A stretch of 64,000 bases of DNA from Chryseotalea sanaruensis (GTDB taxonomy: Bacteria > Bacteroidota > Bacteroidia > Cytophagales > Cyclobacteriaceae): contig NZ_BHXQ01000004.1 of NCBI RefSeq assembly GCF_003990915.1, forward strand, positions 62,001 to 126,000, read 5' to 3'. Below, one piece after another: positions 18,561 through 27,397 of this stretch. How positions within the stretch are numbered: position 1 is the first letter of the stretch; the number at the start of each line of letters is the position of its first letter. The notes beneath the pieces are model-generated. The model did not search any database. It saw only the letters and a program-made list of their open reading frames with translations, and had not been told where the DNA came from. The position numbers and the translations under genes are program-made.

Positions 18561-19313
18561 TTGAAACCATTTTATTGGATAGTGCTTATCTCGTTATCAT
18601 TTGCTTCTTGTAGCTCGTACAAGCAGAGTATAATGTTTAAAACATCCGAATCTTCTGCAATCAAACAAGCCGCGAATAATCTCAATCAGGCCTATGTACT
18701 TACTAATTTTGATGAGATTTCACTAAAAGTTTTCACTAAAAATGGAGAACGCATTATCGACCCTGACGACTTGTTAATGCGTCAAGGCATGGCCAATCCG
18801 CAGCAAGCACAAGATCTTATAAAGACTCAAAATTTTGAGATAGATAAATTCGGTGTCGCTAAGTTGCCTATGTTGAATGAAGTTAAGCTCGCGGGCTTAA
18901 CCCTGCGAGAAACAGAGCTATTGCTTCAGAAGGAATTTACCAAATATTATGAAAATGCCTTTGTAACAGTTGAATGTGCCTCGCATCGAGTTGTGGTGTT
19001 GGGTTCAACTGGAGGACAAGTGGTGCCACTTACTTTTACTAACACTTCCGTATTAGAAATATTAGCACTTAGTAAAGCTTTTGCTATCGATTCAAAAGCA
19101 CAAAATATCAGATTGGTAAGGGGGAATGATGTTTACATACTCGATTTTAGTACAATAGAAAGCTACAGAAATAGTAACATGACTGTTTTGCCGGGGGATA
19201 TAGTATATGTAGAACCTGTACGAAGACCTTTGGCCGAGGGACTACGCGACTATGGTCAGTTGCTAGCGATCACCACCTCTATTGTTGCAATTTTAATAGT
19301 AACGCTAAGGTAA
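18561..19313 (+). CDS. Polysaccharide export lipoprotein (Wza/BexD-like)
   Basis: A 250-residue lipoprotein with lipobox FASC (acylated Cys17). A poly-export domain (about 45-135; LTNFDEISLKVFTKNGERI, then FGVAKLPMLNEVKLAGLTLRE) is followed by one SLBB-like domain (about 145-225). The C-terminus is a hydrophobic helix (YGQLLAITTSIVAILIVTL), as in Bacteroidota Wza-like proteins that cross the outer membrane. It should form the export channel for the polymer and partner the tyrosine kinase just downstream (9 bp gap). The start is TTG; no ATG is in frame before the signal sequence. Confidence 0.9.
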   Translation: MKPFYWIVLISLSFASCSSYKQSIMFKTSESSAIKQAANNLNQAYVLTNFDEISLKVFTKNGERIIDPDDLLMRQGMANPQQAQDLIKTQNFEIDKFGVAKLPMLNEVKLAGLTLRETELLLQKEFTKYYENAFVTVECASHRVVVLGSTGGQVVPLTFTNTSVLEILALSKAFAIDSKAQNIRLVRGNDVYILDFSTIESYRNSNMTVLPGDIVYVEPVRRPLAEGLRDYGQLLAITTSIVAILIVTLR

Positions 19314-19322
19314 ATCTGCTAT

Positions 19323-21638
19323 ATGGATAAAGGATTTACAAACGAATCGGAAACAATTGACTTCTCAAAACTCAAGTCTATTCTGCTGAAGAATACAGTT
19401 TGGATATTGTTATTATTTATACTTTGTAATTTATCAGCTTATCTCTACATACGTTATACTAAAAATGTTTACGAGGCAGAAGCAGAAATAAAACTTGAAG
19501 TAAATAACGAGGCAAATGAATTTGGTATCACCAAAATAATGGAAGACCAAAACCTGAATTTAATTTCGGGCGAAATTGAACTTATACAATCAAATTTATT
19601 TTTAAGCAGGGTAATTGACTCACTTAAATTGGATGTTTCTTATTATAGTGTGGGTGAGTTTTTAGATTATGAGTTGTATAAAAACTCACCGTTTAAAGTT
19701 ACCCCAATTGAAGTAAACAATTCGTACTATAATCTAAATCACACTATTGATAAAAAATCTGAAGCGCAATTTGAGATTACATTAAGTGATGGGGAAAAGT
19801 TAACTGGCAACTTTGGGAAAGTTGTGCAAATGGAGGGCTTTAAAGTATTAATAGAAAGTGCTAAGGGATATACCTACGAACCCAAGAACACATACTCTTT
19901 TATGCTTAATGATGCGCAGGCATTACGTGCGTATTTTACAGAGCGACTTATGGTAACTCCTAAAAATTATAATGCAAATACTATTCGCATTTCCTTTAAG
20001 GAGTTTAGTGCAGAAAAAGCCATGGACATTGTAAACAAAATTGTAAATATTTACCTGGGCTTTAGTAACGAACAAAAAAACTTTGCCAACAAACATAAGA
20101 TCGACTGGGTAAACAATGAGCTTGAGCAGATTGAAGAAAAAATGTCTCAGTATGAAGATTACTTTAAAGACTTCACGCTCAAAAACAAAACCCAAGACCT
20201 TACTGCTGACATGAGCAGAACGGTCGAACAGATTAACGCCCTTGATACCTCAAGTTTTACAATTAACAGTCGACTAAGGTTAATTCGTAAATTAAAGGAG
20301 GATTTAAAAGATGGAAAGACTGAGCGTTATGTAAGTCTTACAGATAAAGAGACGCTGCCACAAGAAGTAATAAACGATGTGTTAGCCTATCAGAAAAAAA
20401 GAGAGGCAATTAATGAACTAAAGCTTTCTTATAAAGAATCAACATTTGCATATCAGGAACTACAACGTGATATTGAATTTGCTGAAAAAGCCTTAGTCAT
20501 TCAGTTAACTGAGTTGGAGAAAATTGTACTGGATCAGGCAAGAAGAGCAGACACAAGACGCAGACTGTTAGAGAGAGAATTTGCAACTATGCCCGATAAG
20601 GCAACTGAATACAATAAGAACCAACGCTACTACAAGTTATACGAAGAGTTTTATTTTACGCTTATGCAATCGCGCTCTGAATTTGAGATTGCACAGGCAG
20701 GTACCATACCTGACTTTAAGATATTATCTGCTGCCAATCTACCAGGTAAACCGATTTCACCAAAGAGAATTTTAATAACAATCGGTGGTTTTACCACTAG
20801 CCTTGTGGTTATATTTTTCTTTGTAGGCTTTCTTTATTTGATTGATGATAAAATTACCAGTGTGCATGAATTGGAAAGAATTGCCAAGGTGCCTATTCTA
20901 GGTATCATTCCTGCTTTCAGAAATTCCCGAAAGGATAATTTACCCGTTCAAAATCAGCCTCATTCAATGGTATCAGAGTCCATTCGAACATTAAGAACCA
21001 ATTTGGATTTCTTTAATGTAAATGGTGTGCAAAAGGTTATTTCTATTTCTTCAACTGTATCAGGCGAAGGAAAATCTTTTGTAGCACGCAACCTGGGTGC
21101 CGTCATAGCAATGTCAAATAAAAGGGTGGTGCTTGTCGATTTGGATATGCGCAAACCTAAAGATGATCAGCCACCTCCATTTAATAATAAGGCACTTGGT
21201 GTTAGCGGTGTATTAATTGGTAAAAATACATGGCAGGAGTGTGCACAATCCACTTCAGTTGCCAACTTTGATGTTATCCCTGCTGGTCCACATCCACCAA
21301 ATCCATCGGAGCTATTAGTTAACGGTGCTTTTGAAAAGCTAATTCAAGAATTAAGACAAGCCTACGATTTTGTTATCATTGATACACCACCAGTAGGTAT
21401 AGTTACTGATGGTATTATGGCTATGAAGCGCTCAGACGTTTGTGTGTACTTATTCCGTGCTAATTATTCCAAGAAAGAGTTTCTTCATAATTTAAAAAGA
21501 ATTAATTCCCTTCATAATTTTTCTAATGTAACAGCTATCCTCAATGCTTTACCGGCCACCGCACAAACCTATGGCTATGGCTACTACCACGAAGAAAAGA
21601 AGTCTAAATATTTCGAATCCATTTTTTTTAACAGATAG
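19323..21638 (+). CDS. Polysaccharide co-polymerase / bacterial tyrosine kinase (Wzc/GumC type)
   Basis: A 771-residue inner-membrane protein that sets chain length and energises export through cycles of autophosphorylation. It has a first TM helix (about 26-46), a Wzz-type periplasmic domain with coiled coil (about 240-420), a GNVR/PISPKR-like segment before the second TM helix (about 480-502), then a BY-kinase domain. The Walker A motif is SGEGKS (K584), Walker A' is VDLDMRKP (D606) and Walker B is IIDTPP (D687). The tail from about 754 is tyrosine-rich (YGYGYYHEEKKSKYF), the expected phosphorylation cluster. Kinase and co-polymerase are fused, as usual in Gram-negatives. Its TAG stop overlaps the GTG start of the phosphatase gene by one base. 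Confidence 0.95.
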   Translation: MDKGFTNESETIDFSKLKSILLKNTVWILLLFILCNLSAYLYIRYTKNVYEAEAEIKLEVNNEANEFGITKIMEDQNLNLISGEIELIQSNLFLSRVIDSLKLDVSYYSVGEFLDYELYKNSPFKVTPIEVNNSYYNLNHTIDKKSEAQFEITLSDGEKLTGNFGKVVQMEGFKVLIESAKGYTYEPKNTYSFMLNDAQALRAYFTERLMVTPKNYNANTIRISFKEFSAEKAMDIVNKIVNIYLGFSNEQKNFANKHKIDWVNNELEQIEEKMSQYEDYFKDFTLKNKTQDLTADMSRTVEQINALDTSSFTINSRLRLIRKLKEDLKDGKTERYVSLTDKETLPQEVINDVLAYQKKREAINELKLSYKESTFAYQELQRDIEFAEKALVIQLTELEKIVLDQARRADTRRRLLEREFATMPDKATEYNKNQRYYKLYEEFYFTLMQSRSEFEIAQAGTIPDFKILSAANLPGKPISPKRILITIGGFTTSLVVIFFFVGFLYLIDDKITSVHELERIAKVPILGIIPAFRNSRKDNLPVQNQPHSMVSESIRTLRTNLDFFNVNGVQKVISISSTVSGEGKSFVARNLGAVIAMSNKRVVLVDLDMRKPKDDQPPPFNNKALGVSGVLIGKNTWQECAQSTSVANFDVIPAGPHPPNPSELLVNGAFEKLIQELRQAYDFVIIDTPPVGIVTDGIMAMKRSDVCVYLFRANYSKKEFLHNLKRINSLHNFSNVTAILNALPATAQTYGYGYYHEEKKSKYFESIFFNR

Positions 21639-22366
21639 TGTTTCATTGGTTTAAAAAGAAAGAAGAGTCCGTTTGGATGCCAGCGTTTACAACAGACGTG
21701 CACTCACATCTTTTACCAGGAATCGATGATGGCGTAAAATCACTTGAAGAAGCAGAGCAGGTAATTCTTAAACTTAAAGCACTTGGTTTTACACGACTTA
21801 TTACCAGCCCTCACGTACACGAATTATACAGAAATAGCTCTGAGACCATACAACAAAAACTAATCTTGCTTAAAGATTACCTGAAGGAGAGAAATGTTGA
21901 GGTGTCTTTATCAGCAATTGCCGAATATAATTTAGATGAATGGCTGATGCAACAAGTAGATGCTAAAGCTAAACTTCTTACTTTTTCTCAAAATCATTTA
22001 TTGTTTGAAACTAATTTCTTCTCAGAACCACTCATACTAAATGATTTTATTTTTAAAATTACTACACTAGGGTATAAGCCGGTTATGGCACATCCCGAAC
22101 GGTATATGTACTTGCTTAATAACAAAAGTAGAATTGAAGATTTACTATCGCGCGGTGTTCTCTTACAGGTAAACAGCATGTCATTAGGGGGGTTGTACGG
22201 CCCAGAAGTTGAAAAATTGGCACGCTTCCTAATCGACCAAAAATATGTAAACATGTTAGGAAGTGATTGTCATAATCTGCAACATGCTGAAATATTAAAA
22301 CGCGCACAAAAAAGCAAATACTATAGCAAAGCATTGGCGTTGCCACTTTTAAATTATTCTTTATAA
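21638..22366 (+). CDS. PHP-type tyrosine-protein phosphatase (CpsB/YwqE/CapC-like)
   Basis: A 242-residue metal-dependent phosphatase expected to reverse phosphorylation of the kinase tail encoded just upstream. Family metal ligands are visible: DVHSHLLPGIDDG (H22, H24), SPHVHELYR, the HPERY segment and SDCHN near the C-terminus. The start is GTG at 21638 in a TAGTG overlap. The fused Wzc-type kinase together with a PHP phosphatase, instead of the low-molecular-weight Wzb type, is the common Bacteroidota arrangement. It ends in a TAATG overlap with the next gene. Confidence 0.92.
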   Translation: MFHWFKKKEESVWMPAFTTDVHSHLLPGIDDGVKSLEEAEQVILKLKALGFTRLITSPHVHELYRNSSETIQQKLILLKDYLKERNVEVSLSAIAEYNLDEWLMQQVDAKAKLLTFSQNHLLFETNFFSEPLILNDFIFKITTLGYKPVMAHPERYMYLLNNKSRIEDLLSRGVLLQVNSMSLGGLYGPEVEKLARFLIDQKYVNMLGSDCHNLQHAEILKRAQKSKYYSKALALPLLNYSL

Positions 22367-23352
22367 TGATTGTTGTAACGGGAGCTAACGGATTGTTGGG
22401 TAGTTATGTGGTGAGGAGGCTGGTCGAAGCTAAGATTCCTTTTGTCGCCATGCGCAGAGAATCGAGCGACATATCATCGCTTGCTGATATAAATAATATT
22501 ATTCAATGGGTTGAAGGCGATATTACAGATCCAGACTCGCTGATTGAGATATTTTCTAAAGCAACCGGTGTTATCCATACTGCAGCTGTAGTTTCTTATC
22601 ATAAACAAGACGGAGAGATTGTTAAATCTATTAATGTAGAGGGCACAAGAAATGTAGTAAACGCCTGCTTAATAACAGGCATAAAACGTTTGCTACATGT
22701 AAGTTCGGTAGCCGCCATTGGAAAAGAAAAAGGGCAAGTATATATAGACGAAACAAGTAAGTGGATAGAGGGAGCTATTGTTAGTAACTACGCCACTTCA
22801 AAGTATCAGGCTGAATTGGAAGTATGGCGTGGACAAGAAGAAGGGCTTTGTACGGTAATTGTAAACCCCTCAGTTATTCTTGCCCCAACTGATTGGGATA
22901 AAAGCAGCGCACAACTTTTTAAATACGCCTGGCAGGAACGTCCCTTTTTTACTGATGGGTCTTTTAGTGCGGTAGATGTTCGTGATGTGGCGACCGCTAT
23001 CATCAAACTATATAATTCTTCAATTGAAGCTGAGCGTTTTATTCTTACGGCTGAGACGATTTCATACCTCGATTTTTTCACCAAGGCAGCAAATTATTTC
23101 GGTAAAAAGCCACCTTCAATACGTGTTAATCGGAAACTGATTCAATTTGCCGCACGGTTTGACGCTTTTCGCTCCTTTTTAACAAGGTCCAGACCTTTAA
23201 TCACCAAGGAAACAGCCCATTTAGCCGGAAAAAATTTCACTTACAGCAATATCAAGGTTAAGAAAGCTCTTGGACTTGAGTTTCAATCGATTGAAAACAC
23301 TATTTCCTGGTGCTGCGGGGAGTATAGGCAAAAAATAAGTCTTAAAAAGTAG
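22366..23352 (+). CDS. NAD(P)-dependent epimerase/reductase (extended SDR)
   Basis: A 328-residue extended short-chain dehydrogenase. It has the dinucleotide motif TGANGLLG (5-12), a DITDPDSL adenine-ring segment, the serine of HVSSVAAIG and the catalytic Y142-x3-K146 (NYATSKYQAE). The closest recognisable group is dihydroflavonol-4-reductase-like / sugar epimerase. Position as last gene of the export operon with a 1-bp overlap suggests a role in precursor sugar or lipid modification, but the substrate is unknown. Confidence 0.85.
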   Translation: MIVVTGANGLLGSYVVRRLVEAKIPFVAMRRESSDISSLADINNIIQWVEGDITDPDSLIEIFSKATGVIHTAAVVSYHKQDGEIVKSINVEGTRNVVNACLITGIKRLLHVSSVAAIGKEKGQVYIDETSKWIEGAIVSNYATSKYQAELEVWRGQEEGLCTVIVNPSVILAPTDWDKSSAQLFKYAWQERPFFTDGSFSAVDVRDVATAIIKLYNSSIEAERFILTAETISYLDFFTKAANYFGKKPPSIRVNRKLIQFAARFDAFRSFLTRSRPLITKETAHLAGKNFTYSNIKVKKALGLEFQSIENTISWCCGEYRQKISLKK

Positions 23353-23407
23353 GATTTGCTATTTAGTTTTGCCCTTGTATTTGTTAACTTTTGCAAACCG
23401 ATTGCAC

Positions 23408-24814
23408 ATGGCAAAAGAGTATCGTAAGCGGGAAGAAGAAAATGAGCTGATAAAGACTTTTGAGGAGAACCTGCGAAAAAAGAAACAAGGTTTTTTTGAT
23501 CTGGAAGCTTTTCAGGAAATCATAGATTATTATTTATTCAGAGGAAAAAATAATAAGGCATTACATGCAGCAAACTTGGGCATTAGTCAATACCCTTTCT
23601 CTGCAGAGTTAAAGGTTGTTAAAGCTCAAATTCTTTCCAACCTGGGTGAGCATGACGAAGCATTGGATATACTTAGTGACGTAGAAAGTATGCAACCCAA
23701 TGATCCAGAAGTTTTGTTAACCAAAGGCTCCATTTTTTCACTTCAGAATAAACATACAGAAGCAATTGAGTGCTACGAAAGAGCACTTAATCTTGCAGAG
23801 GATAAAGACGAAGTTTATTATAACATCGGTCTTGCTTACCAGCAAATTGAGCAATACCAACTGGCAATAGACGCCTATAAAGAAGCAATAGAATTAAACC
23901 TCAACCATGAAGGTGCATTATACGAGCTTGCCTTCTGTCTCGATGTAACGGATCAATTAGAAAGTAGTGTTGAGTATTATCAAAAATTTATTGACGAAGA
24001 TCCGTACTCAGCAGCAGCGTGGTACAACTTGGGTATTGTCTATAATAAACTAGAAAAATTTAGTGAAGCCTTAGTTGCCTACGACTACGCTATCACTATT
24101 GATGAAACTTTTGCCTCAGCATATTTCAATGTGGGTAACACTTACATGAATCTGGCAGAGTACACCAAAGCACTGGATTCATTTAAAAAGACAATAGAGT
24201 TAGAAGGACCAAGCGCAGAAGTGTATTGCTGCATTGGTGCTGCCTATGAAAGTTTAGAACAATTTGAACTAGGGCTTAAATATTATCAGAAGTCAACTAA
24301 GATCGACAGTTTGTATGATGAGGCTTGGTTTGGGTGTGGTGCTTGCCTTGAAAAGATGGAGAAATGGAGTGAAGCCAACCATCATTACACAAAAGCACTC
24401 AAGCTGCACACCGAAAATTCTGAATATTGGAAAGCTGTAGCACACTCTGATTTCAAAATCGGACATATTCCACGCAGTTTAGAATCTTATGAAGAGGCGG
24501 CCAAACTAGATCCATCAGATAAAGAAATTTGGCTCAATTGGTCATTTATTCATTACGATCAAGGCGAATTTGAGCGTGCTATTGGTATTTTAGCGGAAGG
24601 TTTTGTCGAAGTTCCCGATGATTCGGAAATGTTTTACAGAATGACGGTCTACTTAATTGCAGGAGGCAAATTTAAGGAGGCCTTTAACTATCTAGAAAAT
24701 GCATTAATTTTGGACTTTGATGGTCATACGATCCTCTTCGAGTTCTTTCCGCAGTTGGAAACGCAGAAAGCGCTCTATAAGATCATCGAACAATTTAGAA
24801 AAGAAAACAACTAA
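23408..24814 (+). CDS. Tetratricopeptide repeat protein
   Basis: A cytosolic protein of 468 residues made of about a dozen TPR units (for example AIECYERALNLAEDKDEVYY and AIDAYKEAIELNLNHEGALY). It has a charged N-terminal helix (AKEYRKREEENELIKTFEEN) and no signal peptide. The ATG at 23408 is preferred over an upstream in-frame TTG at 23369, whose extra residues look untranslated. The stop overlaps the comA ATG by one base (TAATG). I recall TPR next to comA, DUF368 and aroE in several Bacteroidota, but the partner is unknown. Confidence 0.88.
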   Translation: MAKEYRKREEENELIKTFEENLRKKKQGFFDLEAFQEIIDYYLFRGKNNKALHAANLGISQYPFSAELKVVKAQILSNLGEHDEALDILSDVESMQPNDPEVLLTKGSIFSLQNKHTEAIECYERALNLAEDKDEVYYNIGLAYQQIEQYQLAIDAYKEAIELNLNHEGALYELAFCLDVTDQLESSVEYYQKFIDEDPYSAAAWYNLGIVYNKLEKFSEALVAYDYAITIDETFASAYFNVGNTYMNLAEYTKALDSFKKTIELEGPSAEVYCCIGAAYESLEQFELGLKYYQKSTKIDSLYDEAWFGCGACLEKMEKWSEANHHYTKALKLHTENSEYWKAVAHSDFKIGHIPRSLESYEEAAKLDPSDKEIWLNWSFIHYDQGEFERAIGILAEGFVEVPDDSEMFYRMTVYLIAGGKFKEAFNYLENALILDFDGHTILFEFFPQLETQKALYKIIEQFRKENN

Positions 24815-25617
24815 TGAACTACGAACTAAAGAACCTGCCTGAGCGTACCCGTAAGCCCAGGCAATTCGGTTTTACTATGGCCATGGATAAAGGGCTTAGT
24901 GTGCGGGAAGCAGAAGACTTTGTGGCTACTTGTGCCGACCATGTTGACATTGTAAAACTGGGTTGGGCAACCTCTTTTGTTACCCCTAACCTGAAGGAAA
25001 AACTAAAAGTTTTTAAAGACGCTGGCTTACCCACTTATTTTGGAGGCACGCTGTTTGAAGCTTTTATTATTCGCGATCAGTTTGATGACTATCGCAGAGT
25101 GCTTGATAAATTTGATATGCAGTTTGCCGAAGTATCAGATGGTTCAATAGATTTAGATCACGACAAAAAGTGCGATTACATAGCAAAGCTATCTGAGCAG
25201 GTAACTGTGTTATCAGAAGTAGGGTCTAAGGATGCAGATAAAATTATCCCACCATATCAGTGGATAGAGTTGATGCAAAAAGAATTGGATGCCGGTGCCT
25301 GGAAAGTAATTGGTGAAGCACGCGAAGGTGGTAACGTAGGTTTATTCCGTTCAACCGGTGAAGTGCGTTCAGGTCTTGTTCAGGAGATCTTGACTAAAAT
25401 ACCTTTCGAAAAAATTATTTGGGAAGCACCGCAAAAAGCGCAACAAGTTTGGTTTATCAAATTGTTGGGTGCTAATGTAAACCTGGGGAATATCGCACCT
25501 AATGAAGTGATTCCGTTGGAAACAATTCGTTTAGGTTTAAGAGGAGATACTTTCTTACATTTCCTTGGTATTGAGCGAAAGAAAACAAATACAACACCAC
25601 CTTTTGAGGTTGAGTAA
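24814..25617 (+). CDS. comA: Phosphosulfolactate synthase (ComA family)
   Basis: A 267-residue TIM-barrel enzyme of the ComA family, which adds sulfite to phosphoenolpyruvate to give phosphosulfolactate. Family marks are DIVKLGWATSFVTPN, the FEAFIIRDQFDDY region, FAEVSDGSIDLD, VIGEAREGGNVGLFRSTGEV and IIWEAPQKAQQVWFI. In methanogens this opens coenzyme M synthesis. Here a role in sulfonate supply, for example for the sulfonolipids (capnine type) of gliding Bacteroidota, is an inference. ComB, ComC and sulfopyruvate decarboxylase genes are not in the window. It is translationally coupled to the TPR gene. Confidence 0.9.
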   Translation: MNYELKNLPERTRKPRQFGFTMAMDKGLSVREAEDFVATCADHVDIVKLGWATSFVTPNLKEKLKVFKDAGLPTYFGGTLFEAFIIRDQFDDYRRVLDKFDMQFAEVSDGSIDLDHDKKCDYIAKLSEQVTVLSEVGSKDADKIIPPYQWIELMQKELDAGAWKVIGEAREGGNVGLFRSTGEVRSGLVQEILTKIPFEKIIWEAPQKAQQVWFIKLLGANVNLGNIAPNEVIPLETIRLGLRGDTFLHFLGIERKKTNTTPPFEVE

Positions 25618-25625
25618 AAGTTAAT

Positions 25626-26564
25626 TTGAAAAATCCTGCTGATTATATTTTGTTGTACCTGAAGGGTATGGCTATGGGTGCTGCCGATGTTATACCAGGC
25701 GTTTCAGGTGGAACGGTAGCGTTTATAAGTGGTATCTATGATGAATTGCTCTCCTCGATCAAAGCAGTAGATGGAGAAGCTTTTAAATTATTGATTCGTT
25801 TTCGTTTTGCAGATTTCTGGAAAAAGATAAACGGCAATTTTTTGGTAACACTTTTTGCAGGGATCATCACAAGCTTGCTCTCATTAGCAAAACTGATGAC
25901 GCACTTGTTGCACACGCAACCCATCCTGATCTGGTCTTTCTTTTTTGGTCTTATTCTGGTTTCTGCGCCCCTTGTAATGCGCGAAATAAAACAATGGAAC
26001 GCTTCATCTATTTTAAGCTTTGTGGCGGGTGTAGGTGTGGCCTATTACATCACGGTAGTAACACCAACGGAAAGCCCGAATAACCTTTTCTTTATTTTCC
26101 TCAGCGGTACACTTGCCATTTGTGCTATGATCTTACCTGGTATTTCCGGAGCTTTCATTCTACTGCTGATTGGTAAATACCAATTCATGATAACTGCCCT
26201 CATTGAATTTAATCTAACTATTGTATCAATATTTGTATTGGGTTGTTTTGTTGGCATCATTTCTTTTTCAAGATTACTTTCATGGGTACTAAAGCATTAC
26301 CATAGTCTTGCCATAGCTATTTTAGCTGGTTTTATGATAGGCTCTCTCAATAAAGTGTGGCCATGGAGAGAAATTAAAGAATATGCCACCAACAGTAAAG
26401 GAGAACAAATTTCAGTTTTTGATCAAAGTATCTTACCAGGACAGTATTTTGAAGTAACAGGTAAAGATCCATTACTTTTACAAGCCATTTTAATGATGGC
26501 CTTAGGTGTATTTATTGTGATTTTGATTGAGCGTATTGCTACGCGACTAAAACTAAAACATTAA
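25626..26564 (+). CDS. DUF368 membrane protein (PopT-type polyprenyl-phosphate translocase)
   Basis: A 312-residue polytopic inner-membrane protein with the DUF368 signature near the N-terminus (KGMAMGAADVIPGVSGGTVA) and a second, inverted copy-like motif (CAMILPGISGAFILLLIGKY). About 8 helices are predicted by eye. Members of the family (PopT) recycle undecaprenyl phosphate across the membrane. That would serve cell-wall and the nearby polysaccharide synthesis, though the two are not in one operon here. The start is TTG at 25626; the family N-terminus matches from this codon. Confidence 0.88.
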   Translation: MKNPADYILLYLKGMAMGAADVIPGVSGGTVAFISGIYDELLSSIKAVDGEAFKLLIRFRFADFWKKINGNFLVTLFAGIITSLLSLAKLMTHLLHTQPILIWSFFFGLILVSAPLVMREIKQWNASSILSFVAGVGVAYYITVVTPTESPNNLFFIFLSGTLAICAMILPGISGAFILLLIGKYQFMITALIEFNLTIVSIFVLGCFVGIISFSRLLSWVLKHYHSLAIAILAGFMIGSLNKVWPWREIKEYATNSKGEQISVFDQSILPGQYFEVTGKDPLLLQAILMMALGVFIVILIERIATRLKLKH

Positions 26565-26565
26565 C

Positions 26566-27312
26566 ATGGAAAAAATATTTGGCTTAATAGGATCAACAGT
26601 TAGTCACTCTTTCTCAAAAGCTTATTTCGATGAGAAATTTTTCAGAGATGGATTAAGAGATCATCATTATGAATTATTTCCACTCGGTTCAATCAATGAA
26701 CTCACAGATTTAGTAGAAAAAAATAAAAGCTTAAGTGGATTAAATGTTACCCTTCCTTACAAAGAAAAAGTGATTGCTTTGATTGATGAGGTGGATGCCG
26801 CTGCAAAGGAAATTGGTGCCGTAAACGTTATTAAAATTCAGGACGGCAAACTTAAAGGATACAACACTGATGCTGCTGCATTTTACGAAACATTAGAACG
26901 TTGGCTTCCAAAAGGAACCGCTTTTAAAGCCTTGGTACTGGGTTCAGGTGGTTCTTCTAAGGCAGTGCGCCAGGCATTAAAGAAATTGAAAATAGAGCAT
27001 CAGATTGTTTCACGCGAAGCTGGCAAAGGACAACTCACGTACGAGGAATTAGACGCTAAAAACAAACAAATATTGAGTGAGTGTAACTTGGTAATTAACA
27101 CGACACCTCTGGGTATGCACCCTAATACCGAGACCATGGCACCCATCAGTATGGAAAACATTGGGAAGAATCATTTTGTTTATGATCTAATTTATAACCC
27201 AGCGAGAACCGTATTCTTGCAAAAAGCAGAAATGCACGGTGCAACCATTAAGAATGGCCTAGAAATGCTTCATGTACAGGCAGAGAAGTCCTGGGAAATC
27301 TGGAATTCATAA
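26566..27312 (+). CDS. aroE: Shikimate dehydrogenase
   Basis: Reduces 3-dehydroshikimate to shikimate with NADPH in aromatic amino acid synthesis. The 248-residue protein shows the substrate-binding N-terminus (GSTVSHSFSKAYF; GLNVTLPYKEKV with the catalytic lysine), then the GYNTDA motif, an NADP-binding VLGSGGSSKAV, and NTTPLGMHPN. It is slightly short at the C-terminus compared with AroE of Escherichia coli, as in other Bacteroidota. It starts 1 bp after the DUF368 stop codon. Confidence 0.95.
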   Translation: MEKIFGLIGSTVSHSFSKAYFDEKFFRDGLRDHHYELFPLGSINELTDLVEKNKSLSGLNVTLPYKEKVIALIDEVDAAAKEIGAVNVIKIQDGKLKGYNTDAAAFYETLERWLPKGTAFKALVLGSGGSSKAVRQALKKLKIEHQIVSREAGKGQLTYEELDAKNKQILSECNLVINTTPLGMHPNTETMAPISMENIGKNHFVYDLIYNPARTVFLQKAEMHGATIKNGLEMLHVQAEKSWEIWNS

Positions 27313-27332
27313 CCGCACTCCAAAAATTTCTG

Positions 27333-27376
27333 ATCCAAAATTCAAAATTATCACGTAATAATTTTGAATTTTGGAT
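27333..27376. repeat. 19-bp perfect inverted repeat between aroE and uvrB
   Basis: ATCCAAAATTCAAAATTAT (27333-27351) is the exact reverse complement of 27358-27376, around the loop CACGTA. The right arm ends 21 bp before the uvrB ATG. The hairpin is almost all A-T and has no T-run after it, so it is not a standard terminator. Related AATTTTGAATT-type strings occur at 56148-56200. Confidence 0.75.
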
Positions 27377-27397
27377 TTTGAGCCTTCCATTTACATA

